From the NCBI RefSeq assembly GCF_020379485.1, contig NC_063452.1:27286770-27350769 (forward strand): 64,000 nt of DNA, read 5' to 3'. The stretch comes from Brassica napus (Eukaryota; Streptophyta; Magnoliopsida; Brassicales; Brassicaceae). The notes beneath the pieces are model-generated. The model was not told the origin of the DNA and did no database searches. It saw nothing but the letters and a program-made list of their open reading frames with translations. Below are positions 10,973-25,168 of this stretch, piece after piece (within the stretch, counting starts at the first letter, position 1; each line of letters starts with the position of its first letter). The translations under genes and the position numbers were made by a program.

Positions 10973-11119
10973 TATATATAAGGAGATGCTAATGTGTAGC
11001 ATAACTTATGAGTTTTGAGATTGAGAGATTGAGAACTTGAGTTTTTGAGTTATTTTCCTCAAGAGATTAATAAGAGAGTTATTTTTATTATTGTGATCTA
11101 TTCAATTCGAGATTCTACA
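10973..11119 (+). repeat. Copia 5' LTR, second half
   Basis: Continues the LTR interrupted at 3188 and ends GATTCTACA at 11119. Relative to the 3' LTR it carries an extra 8-base GAGATTGA unit and a few substitutions. Confidence 0.95.
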
Positions 11120-11121
11120 CG

Positions 11122-11133
11122 TGGTATCAGAGC
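11122..11133 (+). other. Copia primer binding site
   Basis: TGGTATCAGAGC, complementary to the 3' end of initiator methionine tRNA, two bases after the 5' LTR. This is the usual primer for plant Copia reverse transcription. Confidence 0.95.
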
Positions 11134-11172
11134 TTCTAGACAACGATCAAACTTACAAAGAGACCGTAAGTC

Positions 11173-14100
11173 ATGGGGGATATAACGACGATTTCAACAA
11201 AGGGAAAAGAAGGCGGACCTTCTTCTATCAGTTGCCCTATGCTTAATGCAACCAATTACACTGTATGGGCAATAAGAATCAAGGTCTTGCTGAAGGTACA
11301 CAAAGTATGGGAAGTTATTGAGCAAGAAACTACTGATGGAGATAAGAACAATACGGCAACTGCATTACTGTTTCAGTCCATACCAGAAACACTAATCCTA
11401 CAGGTCGGCGAGTTAAATTCAGCAAAACAGGTATGGGAGACCATAAAGTCATGACATATGGGCGCATATAGGGTTAGGGAAGCTCGACTTCAAACCCTAA
11501 TGGCTGAGTTTGACAGATTGAAGATGAAGGATACTGACAAGATTGATGACTTTGTGGGAAAATTATCGGAGATTTCATCTAAATCTGCTGCACTGGGAGA
11601 AACCATTGAAGAATCCAAAAACGGTCACTTCGCGTCTGTGTGTCCTGATCGACTGCTTAAGTTGCAAGAGGCAACCGAGACAAAAGAGAATGACACGCAG
11701 GAGGCCGAAGAGTTAATGATGCATGAAGTCGTTTACTTAAACGAGAAGAATGTCAATCCAAAAGATTTTGAAAAAATCTAGATAATGTTTGGTACTTAGA
11801 CAACGGCGCAAGCAACCACATGACGGGAAATCAGAGCTACTTTAAAACTATTGACCAGTCAATCACAGGAAAAGTACGATTTGGAGATGACTCTCGCGTA
11901 GATATAAAAGGGAAAGGCTCTGTATTATTCTGTACCAAGGACGGAGGAAAGAAACTCTTGGCCGACGTCTATTATATACCAGATCTTAAGAACAATATAA
12001 TCAGTCTCGGGCAAGCAACAGAGGCAGGTTACGATATTAGAATGAAAGACGACTATCTTACACTACGAGACAAAGATGGGAAGCTGATAACCAGGGCAAA
12101 GAGATCCAAAAATCGGTTGTATAAGGTCCTCATTAACATTGTTGAGCAAAAGTGTTTACAAACTGCCGCTGTGATGAGTGATTCAGCTAAGTGGCATGCT
12201 CGACATGGTCATGTAGGAAGAGATTCAATGAGCAGAATGATCAAGGAATGTCTGGTCACCGGCATACCTACTATTTTGGTCGAGAAGGATACATGCTCGT
12301 CTTGTCTACTTGGTAAACAAGCACGACATTCTTTCCCACAAGCGACCACCTATCGTGCCGATAGGATACTTGAGCTAATTCATGGTGACCTCTGTGGACC
12401 TATCACACCTTCCACACCCTCGAAGAAAAATACATATTTGTACTTATAAACGATCATTCGCGATATATGTGGTCAATTCTTCTTAGTAAGAAGGGAGAAG
12501 CGTTCGAGAAGTTTAAGAAATTCAAAGCTGTGGTTGAAAAGAAAACTGGAACTATGATCAAGACTTTTAGAACGGACCGCGGAGGCGAGTTTGTGTCAAC
12601 AGAGTTCCAAAGTTTCTGCGAGTCATAGGGTATAACAAGACACCTAACGGCACCATACTCTCCTCAGCAAAACGGAGTGGTAGAGAGACGCAACATGACG
12701 TTGTTGGGAATGACAAGGAGTATTTTGAAGCATATGGATTGTCCAAACTATCTTTGGGGAGAAGCGGTGAGACATGCCACATACCTTATTAATAGAGTAG
12801 CAACCCGTGTGCTCATCTCGAAGACTCCATACGAAGCTTTGAAGAACAAGAAACCCAATGTTGATCACCTGCGTATTTTTGGGTGTGTTAGCTACGCCAA
12901 AGTTGATACTCCGCATCTTAAAAAATTGGATGACCGTTCTCGAGCTCTTGTACATCTTGGTACCGAACCAGGAATGAAACCTTATAGATTATATGACCCC
13001 ATCACTCGCAGAGTAATTGTAAACAGAGACGTCATCTTTGATGAAAACAAGAAGTGGAACTGGAGCAATGCGGAAACGGCTAAAGCTATACCAGGAGGTT
13101 TCAGCATTACTTTCGGTGACTTTGGGAACAAAGGAGTCGATAGGGATGATCATATTACAGAACAAGGAGAAGATGATGAAGTCGACAATACAGAAGAGCA
13201 GTATCAAACCGTACCTGATCACGATGAAGGAGAATAAACAGAGGACAATGAGCATGACGAAGAGACGTTGAGAAAATCAACGAGGGAAAGAAAGAAACCG
13301 ACTTATTTGGATGATTATATACTCTTAGCTGAACTCGATGGAGAGAGACTTCTCTTGTCTATCAATGATGAACCTTGGGGTTACAATGAAGCAAAAGAGA
13401 AGAAAGTTTGGAGAGATGCATGTGAAGATGAAATCAAGTCAATAGTTAAAAACAAAACATGGGAGTTGGTCGAACTTCCTGCTGGTGCAAAAGCCATTGG
13501 TCTTAAGTGGATCTTCAAGGTTAAACGCAATTCAGATGGAAGTATAAACAAATATAAAGCCAGGTTAGTAGCGAAGGGTTATATTCAGCGTCATGGGGTT
13601 GATTTCGACGAAGTATTTGCACCTGTAGCACGCATCGAGACAGTGAGGTTTCTAATTGCTATGGCGGCTTCTAGAGGTTGGGAAATTCATCATCTAGACG
13701 TCAAAACAGTGTTTCTCCATGGTGACTTAAAAGAAGAAGTCTACGTTTCTCAACCAGAAGGGTTCGTGACCAATGGAAAAGAGAACAAGGTATACAAGTT
13801 AAAGAAGGCTCTCTACGGTTTGCGTCAAGCCCCAAGAGCTTGGAATGAAAAACTAAATAAAGTTCTTGGAGGCCTGAATTTCGTCAAGTGCTCAAAGGAG
13901 CCTGCTCTGTATCGGAAGCAGGTACACGATGATCTCCTCCTAGTTGCAGTATACGTCGATGACCTACTGATAACAGGGACAGTATGAAAGCATACTCGAG
14001 TTCAAGAAGAATATGTCAGCAACTTTTGAGATGAGCGACTTAGGAAAGTTAACCTACTATCTTGGTATTGAAGTGGTTCAACATGAAGAATGAATCACAC

Positions 14101-14945
14101 TAAGACAAGAGAGATATGCTATGAAGATTCTGCTTGAGACTGGGATGAAAGACTGCAGTGCAACTCAAGTGCCGATGGATCCAAGTACAAAGCTGTCGAA
14201 AGCACCAAAGGAGAAGGGTGCGAACGAGAGAGACTATAGAAGAAACATTGGATGTCTTAGATACCTGATTAATACCTGGCCAGACCTCTCCTTCTGTGTT
14301 GGTGTTCTAAGTAGGTATATGCAAGCGCCAAAACAGTCCCACGAAGCGGCATTGAAACAGGTCTTACGGTATCTTCAAGGAACCTTAACGTACGGACTTG
14401 AGTTCAAGCGAACACATGGAATGAAGATTGAAGGTTACAGTGATAGCAGCCTTAGTGTGGATGAAGATGATGGTAGAAGCACAACCGGACACGTTTATTA
14501 CTTTGCAAACAGTCCTATTACGTGGTGCTCACAAAAGCAAGAAACAGTTGCACTTTCGTCTTGTGAAGCCGAGTTCATGGCAGCTATAGAAGCGGCTAAA
14601 CAAGCTATTCGGTTACAATAATTACTTGGAGAGATAACAGGAACTGAGAGTGAGAAGGTGGTCGTCAAGATAGACAACAAATCTGCCATAGCTTTAACAA
14701 AAAATCCTGTGTTCCACGGACGGAATAAACACATTCATCGACGCTATCACTTTATACGTGAATGCGTTGATAATGAGATGATTGCAGTACAGCACGTACC
14801 CGGCGCAGAGCAGAGAGCTGATATTTTGACTAAAGCGATGAGTAAGATCAAGTTCAAGGAAATGAGAGATCTCATAGGAGTTCAAGATGTGAAGACAAAT
14901 GACTTCAAGCTTAAAGGGGAGAATGTTGGAGTAAGCTTGAAGTAA
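11173..14945 (+). pseudogene. Copia gag-pol polyprotein, disabled
   Basis: All Copia parts can be recognised in order. The gag N terminus ([13 protein letters not shown]...) is followed by an in-frame TGA at about 11452 and by a gag body with most of the zinc knuckle deleted (only GHFASVCPDR remains, about 11625). A frameshift near 11780 precedes the protease remnant DNGASNHMTG. Then come the GAG-pre-integrase (WHARHGHVG, CSSCLLGKQ), a frameshift near 12440, and the integrase core (HGDLCGPI..., NDHSRYMW, TDRGGEF, then a stop near 12628, then YSPQQNGVVERRN). Reverse transcriptase follows ([42 protein letters not shown]) with a frameshift near 13985. RNase H (SDSSLSVDEDDGRSTTG, SSCEAEF, then a stop) and the tail ending at 14945 complete it. 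At least six lesions rule out an active polyprotein. Confidence 0.93.
14913..14923 (+). other. Copia polypurine tract
   Basis: AAAGGGGAGAA directly before the 3' LTR start TGTTGG, the plus-strand primer of reverse transcription. Confidence 0.85.
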
Positions 14946-15179
14946 CTTGAGATGGAAGTTACCTAATCCTAGTGTGTTATGGAAATCTATAAGGATTAGG
15001 AAATATTGATTTATGTTAAACCTAATGAGTTTAGGAAATTATGAGCTATATATAAGGAGATGCTAATGTGTAGCATAACTTATGAGTTTTGAGATTGAGA
15101 ACTTGAGTTTTTGAGTTATTTTCCTCGAGAGATTAATAAGAGAGTTATTCTTATTATCTATTCAATTCGAGATTCTACA
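14924..15179 (+). repeat. Copia 3' LTR
   Basis: 256 bp, TGTTGGAG...TTCTACA, uninterrupted. It serves as the reference for reconstructing the split 5' LTR. Confidence 0.95.
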
Positions 15180-15250
15180 ACCAGATGATGAAATTTGAGA
15201 ACCAGTTTTCTAAAAGTGACTCAGCATTTACAACAATAGTTTCACCATGA
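15180..15250 (+). pseudogene. ARF last-exon tail stranded beyond the Copia element
   Basis: Starts with the second copy of the Copia target duplication (ACCAG). Read in one frame it gives FENQFSKSDSAFTTIVSP followed by TGA at 15248-15250, a plausible end for the ARF reading frame that breaks off at 3065. The bases CCA CCG/CCA fit the MPP codons just before the insertion. The assignment rests on the matching TSD and continuity, not on strong similarity. Confidence 0.55.
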
Positions 15251-15953
15251 GATGTCAGCGGCAGTCAAATAGGAGTTTTGTTATTTTAATGCTTGTTTTA
15301 TATAATACTAACGATTGATCCGCTCTTTGCCCGGAAAGTTTACTTCCATTTAGCTTTCGTTTAACATTTGTTTTTGAATTGAACAGTTTGGTTTTATGTT
15401 ATTTGTGAATCTCTGTTATTGTGGTTACTCTTCTTTTTTTTATTTTTTTATTATCATCTCTTTTCGTTGAACTTGTTTGTAAAAGGAGATTAAGCCTGAG
15501 TCTTGTTGCATTGACGAAATTTCCTTGTACGATTATTGAGATAGTCTGAATGGGACTATATATGTTCTGTTTTTATTTTCTAATCAGTTTTGAGACCTCT
15601 AGTAGTCTTTTCATTTGATTCTTATGATTGTGTGGCGCGTGAAGACCGGAGGGTATCAATTTTCTTTACCTGACCAACACGTAACATAATAGATATCGGA
15701 AACAACGTCGTTATTTTCCATGTTGAAGTTTCGAGCAGACGTTGAAGTTTCGAGCAGACGTCGAACGGTTTACGTTACGATAGAGAAAAATCTCTTCCTT
15801 CCTCGTTTTGTCAGAGTTTCTATAAGGTTTTCCCACTGATGAAAACGATATGATGAGATGAAAGTAGATCTCTTCTTTTTACGAATCATCTTTTTTTTTT
15901 ATATAAAGCCAAACTACAGGTTTTAATAATCAGAACGTCAAATGTTTATATAG
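15251..15953. other. Upstream region of the first CRK gene
   Basis: No gene seen. A 19-base unit (GTTGAAGTTTCGAGCAGAC) is repeated in tandem at about 15723-15760. A TATA box TATATAAAG at 15900-15908 lies 54 bases before the ATG. The block AAAGCCAAACTA just after the TATA box is shared with the promoter of the second CRK. Confidence 0.6.
15900..15908 (+). promoter_or_regulatory. TATA box of CRK gene 1
   Basis: TATATAAAG, 54 bases upstream of the start codon. The same spacing and following bases (GCCAAACTA) occur before CRK gene 2 (21938-21947), pointing to a short leader in both genes. Confidence 0.65.
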
Positions 15954-18726
<2,773 letters not shown>

Positions 18727-20371
18727 ATCTTCAACCTTAACTATCCCTTGCGAGGTTATATATAGTTCTTAGAGACAAGTTAACCTCATCAGCATTCGAA
18801 GACATAATAACGGTGTTGGATAGCTTAATAAGATATATGAGAGTTCGGTTCAGTTTGGTAATATTTTGTCACCAATTTATTTCCGTTCGGTCAGTTACAA
18901 AAAAAAAAAAAAAAATTATTATTTCCGTTCGGTGCAATTCGGTTATTAGCTACGTAAATAGTCACTATATTCTCTTTTTTTTTTTAACATAAGTAGTTAT
19001 TATCTTCCATTTGTCCCCAAAAAAAGTAGTTATTATCTTCCCTTCTAATTATATCAAATTAAATTTATCTTGTCTATATTTTAATCAAAATAATGTGTTC
19101 TAATTTGGATTTTTAGTTACTTAGTTCAGTTCTTTTATGTGAAATTTCAATACCAATCGGTTTATATTAGATTCCTATGATTTAAGATAGTTATAAATGC
19201 TGAAACTTTTTTTTTTTTTGAAACTTTAATACTTCATTTAACTTAGTTGTTATAAAAATATACTAGAGCTTGTCGTTTGATTTTTACCTTTTTATAAATT
19301 GTTTAGTGATATTATTAAAACATATAAGTTATTTAGATATTTTTAGGTTCCTACAAACTTACCCGGATTCGGAAGAATCCAAGTTGAACCTTGTTCGAAA
19401 ATGTATAATACCCGAACATAGTTTAACTTTAAATCCAAAAAGTCGATATCCATAAATACTGATATGTATCTGAACGAATACATGAATGCCCATGTCTAAA
19501 TAATTTAGTAAACAAATAAAAATAAATTTTTTAACCGGTTTGACTTCTTGTCACTAATGGAGTAATTTCATTTAGACACGTGAAATTATTATGGTTAATA
19601 CGTAAAATAAATGACATTGAATTATAATGGTAAAAATTAATGAAGTAATTTTGAAATGTAATAAAAAGAATGTGAAAACGTGATAAGATCTTGTGCTTAT
19701 TCCGTAAATGTTTATTTAAGATTTTATGCTTGTTCTTTTATTATAGGCGTAAATCAAAGATTTTGTGTTTGTTTTAATATTCTAGATTCTAAATTGATGT
19801 AGTTCCTTTATTATAGTCGTGGAAATCACATTTAGGAAAACAATGTAGTTCATTTGAGTTATTAATAATTTTTTTCCTTGTTTGCAGTTCGTTTGAGTTA
19901 TTTTAGGAAAACAATGAATATGTGGAAAAGACAATCATTTTTAATGTGAGACTAATTTAATTCTCAATGGCATTTGACTGAAAATTTTATGTAATTTTTA
20001 GGGTTATTCTATAAGTGTACTCCTGTTTTAATAAAGTAGATAAATAATGTGAAAACAGATAACAAACTCAAACTAAAACAGATATTTCAAATTACAAAAG
20101 GGTTACACGAGGACAAAAAATGATATTCATCTCATTTTTACTTTAGACATCTTAATTAAAAAAAAAAGCAAAACACGACTATATTTTTCAAAAACTCATT
20201 TTCAGTAGAAAATTTATTCAGTTGATTTTATTATTAATTATTTTGTTATATTGTTTTTTAACTTCATTTAACTTAATTGTTATAAAATATATATAAATAA
20301 TGTGAAAATAGATAACAAATTAAAAAAAGAATCAACTTAGGTATTGAACTGACGACATCCGATTATAGATA
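18727..20371. other. Intergenic AT-rich DNA between the CRK genes
   Basis: No gene recognised. Several runs of T or A, scattered homopolymers, and a short non-descript frame at 19270-19455. Blocks near 20040-20300 recur in degenerate form near 21166-21330 (ATTACAAAAGGGTTACAC..., TTTTCAGTAGA, TTTATTATTAATTATTTTG). These flank the Helitron and suggest a local duplication around it. Confidence 0.5.
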
Positions 20372-21165
20372 TCTTATATATTAAAACAGAAGTCACAACT
20401 TTGATTCATGTATGATTTTTTTAAAAATGGACCTAATGGACATATTCTTAGAAAATCATGTTACATTTAGTCTCTAATTTTATCATTTAAATTTTGGGCA
20501 TACCAGAAATTTTTATTGGGCTATCACTAATTGTATTTAAACAATAGATGATTCATTGGATTTATAGATAGTATAAATTAAATATATATAATTTAATGTT
20601 GTAATACTATACCTCCATATGTTAATTATTTAAATATTTGTCGATGTTAACTTTTAAAATTATAAATAAAAAAAATTTTAAATACCAAAAATCATATTAT
20701 CTAACAATGATTAATCTTTACTACCTTAAACCAATGAAAACAAATTTTAAACTATATAGTTTATTTTAAAAATTAAACAAAAACTAAATGTTTAATTATT
20801 TACTCGATAATATAAATCTATGAAGCGAAAAATTTAATTTTTTAAAAACTTTTTAAATTTGTGAAATGTTACAATATCATTGAATATGACACTAAAACAA
20901 TATTTTACTAATCTTTATACATATAGTTACGTTTTTAATAATGAAATAATAATCCGAAAATATATATATAAAAGAAGATACAAATACATGTGAAAGTTTG
21001 AAACAATCTATTCAATGAAAAAATATACCGTAAACTTATTATGTTTTAAAAATTGATAGACACATATATATTATAATATATACCAATTTAGAATTAAAAA
21101 AAAAATATTTATATAAAAATAAATGAAATCAAAAATTCGCGCAGATTGCGCGGGTCGAGAACTAG
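20372..21165 (+). mobile_element. Non-autonomous Helitron, 794 bp
   Basis: The 5' end is TCTTATATATTAAAACAGAAG after an A (20371). The 3' end has a hairpin (CGCGCAGATTGCGCG), then GGTCGAGAACTAG followed by T (21166). This is the classic A|TC...CTAG|T insertion with no duplication, and both ends resemble the abundant Arabidopsis/Brassica ATREP-like Helitrons. The interior is AT-rich with no coding capacity. Confidence 0.85.
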
Positions 21166-21992
21166 TTTCAAATTACAAAAGGGTAACACAAGTAGAAAAT
21201 ATAAATGATATTCATCTCATTTTCACTTTTCACATCGTAAAAAAAAAAAATCAAAACACGACTATAGTTTTCGAAAACTCTTTTTCAGTAGAGAATGTAT
21301 TCAGTTAGTTTTATTATTAATTATTTTGTTATATTCTTATTTTGCTATTTAAGTGATAATAACCAGTCAAACCAATAAATATCGGAAAAATAGTCAATAT
21401 TATTAATTTGAAAGTCTTCATCATGAGTACAGTTTATATAACAATACCAAACATTTTGACCGCACAATCTATTCATTAGTTTTCTTGTGAAAAATATTCA
21501 GAATATTATATTCCCTTCTTACCATTTATTTTGAGTTTCATTGTATGCTTCGAATTGTTCCAAATTCCATTCTTACAAGCAATTGCAATATGAAGATTTC
21601 TAATAAATCAGTCTTTTGATTTGACTTCCATTGTCTTCTCATCATTTGACCATATATATGAATCACAAAAAAAAAAAAAAAAAAAAAGAATCACTGAATC
21701 ACGTAGGCCCTTGACTCTATCTCTGTTCATACACTTGAGGGAAATGAAGTGTCTCGACGTGTCCCTTACGTCACAGCAGAGAAAAGTCTCTTCCTTGCTC
21801 TTTACGTAACTACACAAAAAGTCAGTATTTCTAAAAAGTTTTTTTTCACTAATGAAAACGATATGACAGTAGAAACGTCTATTGCTTCATCTACTCTTGT
21901 TTGATTTCAAAGAAAAAATTTACAAATCAACATCTCTTTATTTAAAGCCAAACTAAGTGTGTTAATAATCATTACGTGAATTGTTCACATAG
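21166..21992 (+). promoter_or_regulatory. Upstream region of CRK gene 2 with W-box cores and TATA
   Basis: No gene. Three TTGAC W-box cores on the plus strand (21456-21460, 21621-21625, 21646-21650; the first and third are TTGACC) lie within 540 bases of the start codon. A TATA-like TTATTTAAAG at 21938-21947 is 55 bases before the ATG. CRK genes are known targets of WRKY factors; regulation here is inferred only. Confidence 0.5.
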
Positions 21993-24717
21993 ATGGAAAA
22001 GTCAGTTCTCATTCAGTTCCTTAATTTTCTCCTCATCGTTCTCTTGACCATCGATGGCGTTCACACTAACTTCCTCTGCGGCGACGAAACCTTTTCTCCA
22101 AACACAACCTTCGGCGACGACCTCAAGACTCTCTTGCCTTCTCTTGCCTCAAACGTTATCGCACAACGCGGTTTCTACAACGCTTCGCTAGGCGGAGTTT
22201 ACGCTCTCGCTCTCTGTCGTAAACACTACGAGGATCAGGATTGTCGTCGCTGCGTCGATAGAGTAAGTAGGAATCTGTTAACACAGTGCCAAGGCAAAGC
22301 TGAAGCGTATCACTGGGAAGCTGAAAACGATGCAAACGTTTCTTGTCTAGTACGTTACTCAAATCTCCCCACGTATGGAAAACTAAAGCTTGAGCCACTC
22401 GAAAACATTCCTCACTCGAGTCTTCCCTCTACAAATCTGACCCGTTTCACCGAAGAGTTTCGTGCCATGGCGAATCGAACAATCGAGGATGCATCCAAGG
22501 CTGATGAGTCTTCAGCACTGAAATACTATGGAGTCTCAAGTGCAGAGTTTACTGACTTCCCTGAGGTTTATATGTTGATGCAATGCACACCTGATTTATC
22601 TTCAGGTGACTGTAAGTATTGTCTGGGAGAGATTGTTAGGTATAATCTAGAAGAGTACTGGGGAAGAATCGGGAGCACGATTGCAGTTCCTAGTTGCTAT
22701 TTCAGGTGGGACTTATACCCTTTCGTAGGAGCATTTGATAACCTAGAAAGAGTTTCCGCGCCTCCTCGAGCTCCTCAACCTTTTCAAGAAGATGCTCAGA
22801 CCAAGAAAGGTATTCCCACAATAAGATCTTTTTTAAACATTTTTTTTTGTTTTCTAAACAAAAATATCATTAATTATTTATAGTCCACAATTCCATCAAT
22901 GATAAACAAATTTCATAATACAAAATTTATAGTATAATATAACGTTATCTAATTTGGTACAAAAAATTTCCTCTAAAACGTTAAGTTTTAGAAAATAGAG
23001 GGGAAGTACTAAAATAAATATTTTTATGCTGAGTTGACTGACTTGCATGAAACTAATTAACTGCTTGGGGACTCTTCAGGAAGAACTCTTCAACCGTGGA
23101 GCATTGTGGTTGCTGTCGTTCCAACAGTCATTAACATGTTCGTGTTTGTTGCTTTCGTGATTGCTTATCGCCAGATGCGGAGGAGGATTTATGCTGGTAT
23201 CAACAGTGAGTTTACTTTCATGGCTTTTGAGTAGATGTTTTGGAGTTCTGTAATGAAGGAAAGATGTTTTATATATGTGCAGAAAACTCTGATTCGGATG
23301 GTCAATCTATGTTAAGATTTGATCTCGGCATGATCTTAATCGCAACCGATGAGTTCTCTGCGGAAAATAAACTTGGACAAGGTGGATTTGGATCTGTCTA
23401 CAAGGTTAGAACTTCCATAAAAACCTGTAATATATGTTTTTTTCTTTTTTTTGTCCCTGATAATATATGTTTTCAAAACATTTATATGTGTCCATAATGT
23501 CATGCCGGTATTCAGGGGATTTTACCGAGCGGACAAGAGATAGCGGTAAAGAGATTAGCTGGAGGGTCAGGACAAGGAGACTTAGAGTTTAAGAATGAGG
23601 TTTTACTCTTAACAAGACTCCAACATAGGAATCTAGTTAAGCTTCTTGGCTTCTGTAATGAAGGAGATGAAGAGATTCTTGTTTACGAGCATGTCCCTAA
23701 TTCAAGTCTTGATCACTTTATCTTCGGTAAGACCGAGTGTCATGTATTTTCATTACAAAACTTTTATCAGATTAGAGGAAAATAAATCTCTTTTTTCTTC
23801 TGTATGTAAATTTTTAGATGAAGACAAACGTTGGCTACTTACATGGGATGTGAGGTGTAGAATCATAGAAGGAGTTGCAAGAGGGCTACTTTATCTCCAT
23901 GAAGATTCTCAACTGAGGATTATTCACCGAGACTTGAAGGCGAGTAACATTCTCTTAGACGCTGAGATGAACCCCAAAGTTGCAGATTTTGGGATGGCCA
24001 GGTTGTTTAACATGGACGAAACTCGAGGAGAGACCAGCAGAGTAGTTGGAACCTAGTAAGTATGCTCTGTTTTAGACAGAATCTCGTAGACAAGACAGAG
24101 ATCCTCTGTTTTTGTTTTACATAAAAGTTTACAAATTCATGAAATTAGTATCACCATGAATGTGATTTTGGTTCTTGCAGCGGATATATGGCTCCAGAGT
24201 ACGTGAGACACGGGCAATTCTCAGCAAAGTCTGATGTTTACAGCTTCGGTGTTATGCTTTTGGAGATGATAAGTGGTGAAAGAAACAAGAACTTCGAAGC
24301 AGAGGGACTTCCAGCTTTTGTAAGAATCACATTTTCTCTCTTTTTTATCTTTACACCTTCTGTAAACAAAAGGGTAAGAGTTATTTTCTTTTGATTCAGG
24401 CATGGAAGAGATGGGTCGAAGGAGAGCCTCAGAGTATAATCGACCCTTACTTAAGCGAGCATCCGAGAAACGAGATCATAAAGTTAATTCAGATAGGTTT
24501 GTTGTGTGTTCAAGAGAATGCAGCAAAGAGACCAACCATGAACTCTGTAATAGTTTGGCTTGCGAGAGACGGTACTTTTGCGATTCCTAACCCTACAGAA
24601 GCTGCTTTCGTCACTCTCCCTCTCTTGGTGAAACCTGCAGAAAGATACATGAATATGTCTAAAGATTCTAAGTTTTCGGTGGACGAGGTGTCGATTACTG
24701 TGTTGCATCCTCGCTGA
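21993..24717 (+). CDS. Cysteine-rich receptor-like kinase (CRK, DUF26 RLK), copy 2
   Basis: Seven exons: 21993-22809, 23080-23205, 23283-23404, 23516-23726, 23818-24055, 24181-24319 and 24400-24717. They give 656 residues. Exons 2 to 6 have exactly the same lengths as in copy 1 (126, 122, 211, 238, 139). Signal peptide ([18 protein letters not shown]...); two DUF26 domains with [13 protein letters not shown] and [13 protein letters not shown]; transmembrane segment in exon 2; kinase with [25 protein letters not shown] and MAPEYV. An intact tandem duplicate of the gene at 15954. It differs mostly in the ectodomain and the juxtamembrane region, as expected for paralogues with diverging recognition. 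Intron 1 is longer here (270 vs 75 bases). Confidence 0.95.
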
Positions 24718-25168
24718 ATCGTCCACGTTATCGATCTGTTGAGAGTTTCATGTTGTACAAGTTTCTTGGGATACAAGGTAACCTCATCCGGATTCAAGAC
24801 AGAACTACGGTGTTGGATAGCCTAATACTGTATATTACTAGGGGCATTTCCTCCGCGCAAGCGCGGAGTTGTGGACAGAGTTTTTGTTTTGTCTCAATAT
24901 TTGTTAGAGTTATTGTAGCAGTGAATTTTGTGTTTTTGGGTTGATCATTGTTTTTCAAGTTTTTTATTGTTACAGGGTTAGAGTTGTGACGATGAACTGT
25001 GTATGCACTGTTTTCAACTCATGAAGGACTAAAATGTGTTAGTAATGTGATTGATATAGTTCGTGGTGTTGCTTGCTGTGTCACTGAAACTTATTGTTTG
25101 TTTGTCTTTTTAATTTGTTACTTGTACTGTTGAGATTACATAAATTATATTAAGGTTGTTGATAGTAC

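Larger units (their letters stand above)
3066..15179 (+). mobile_element. Ty1/Copia LTR retrotransposon, decayed and split by a CACTA element
   Basis: The 5' LTR is 3066-3188 plus 10973-11119, interrupted by the CACTA transposon. The 3' LTR is 14924-15179 (256 bp). Both LTRs begin TGTTGGAGTAAGC and end GATTCTACA. The primer binding site TGGTATCAGAGC lies at 11122-11133, two bases after the 5' LTR, and matches initiator methionine tRNA. A purine tract (AAAGGGGAGAA) precedes the 3' LTR. Flanks ACCGG (3061-3065) and ACCAG (15180-15184) are the target duplication with one difference. The LTRs differ by small deletions and substitutions and the coding region has several stops, so the insertion is not recent. 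Without the CACTA insert the element is about 4.3 kb. Confidence 0.95.

Noticed and set aside
12567..12955. Minus-strand open frames
   Set aside because: Shadows of the Copia integrase on the opposite strand.
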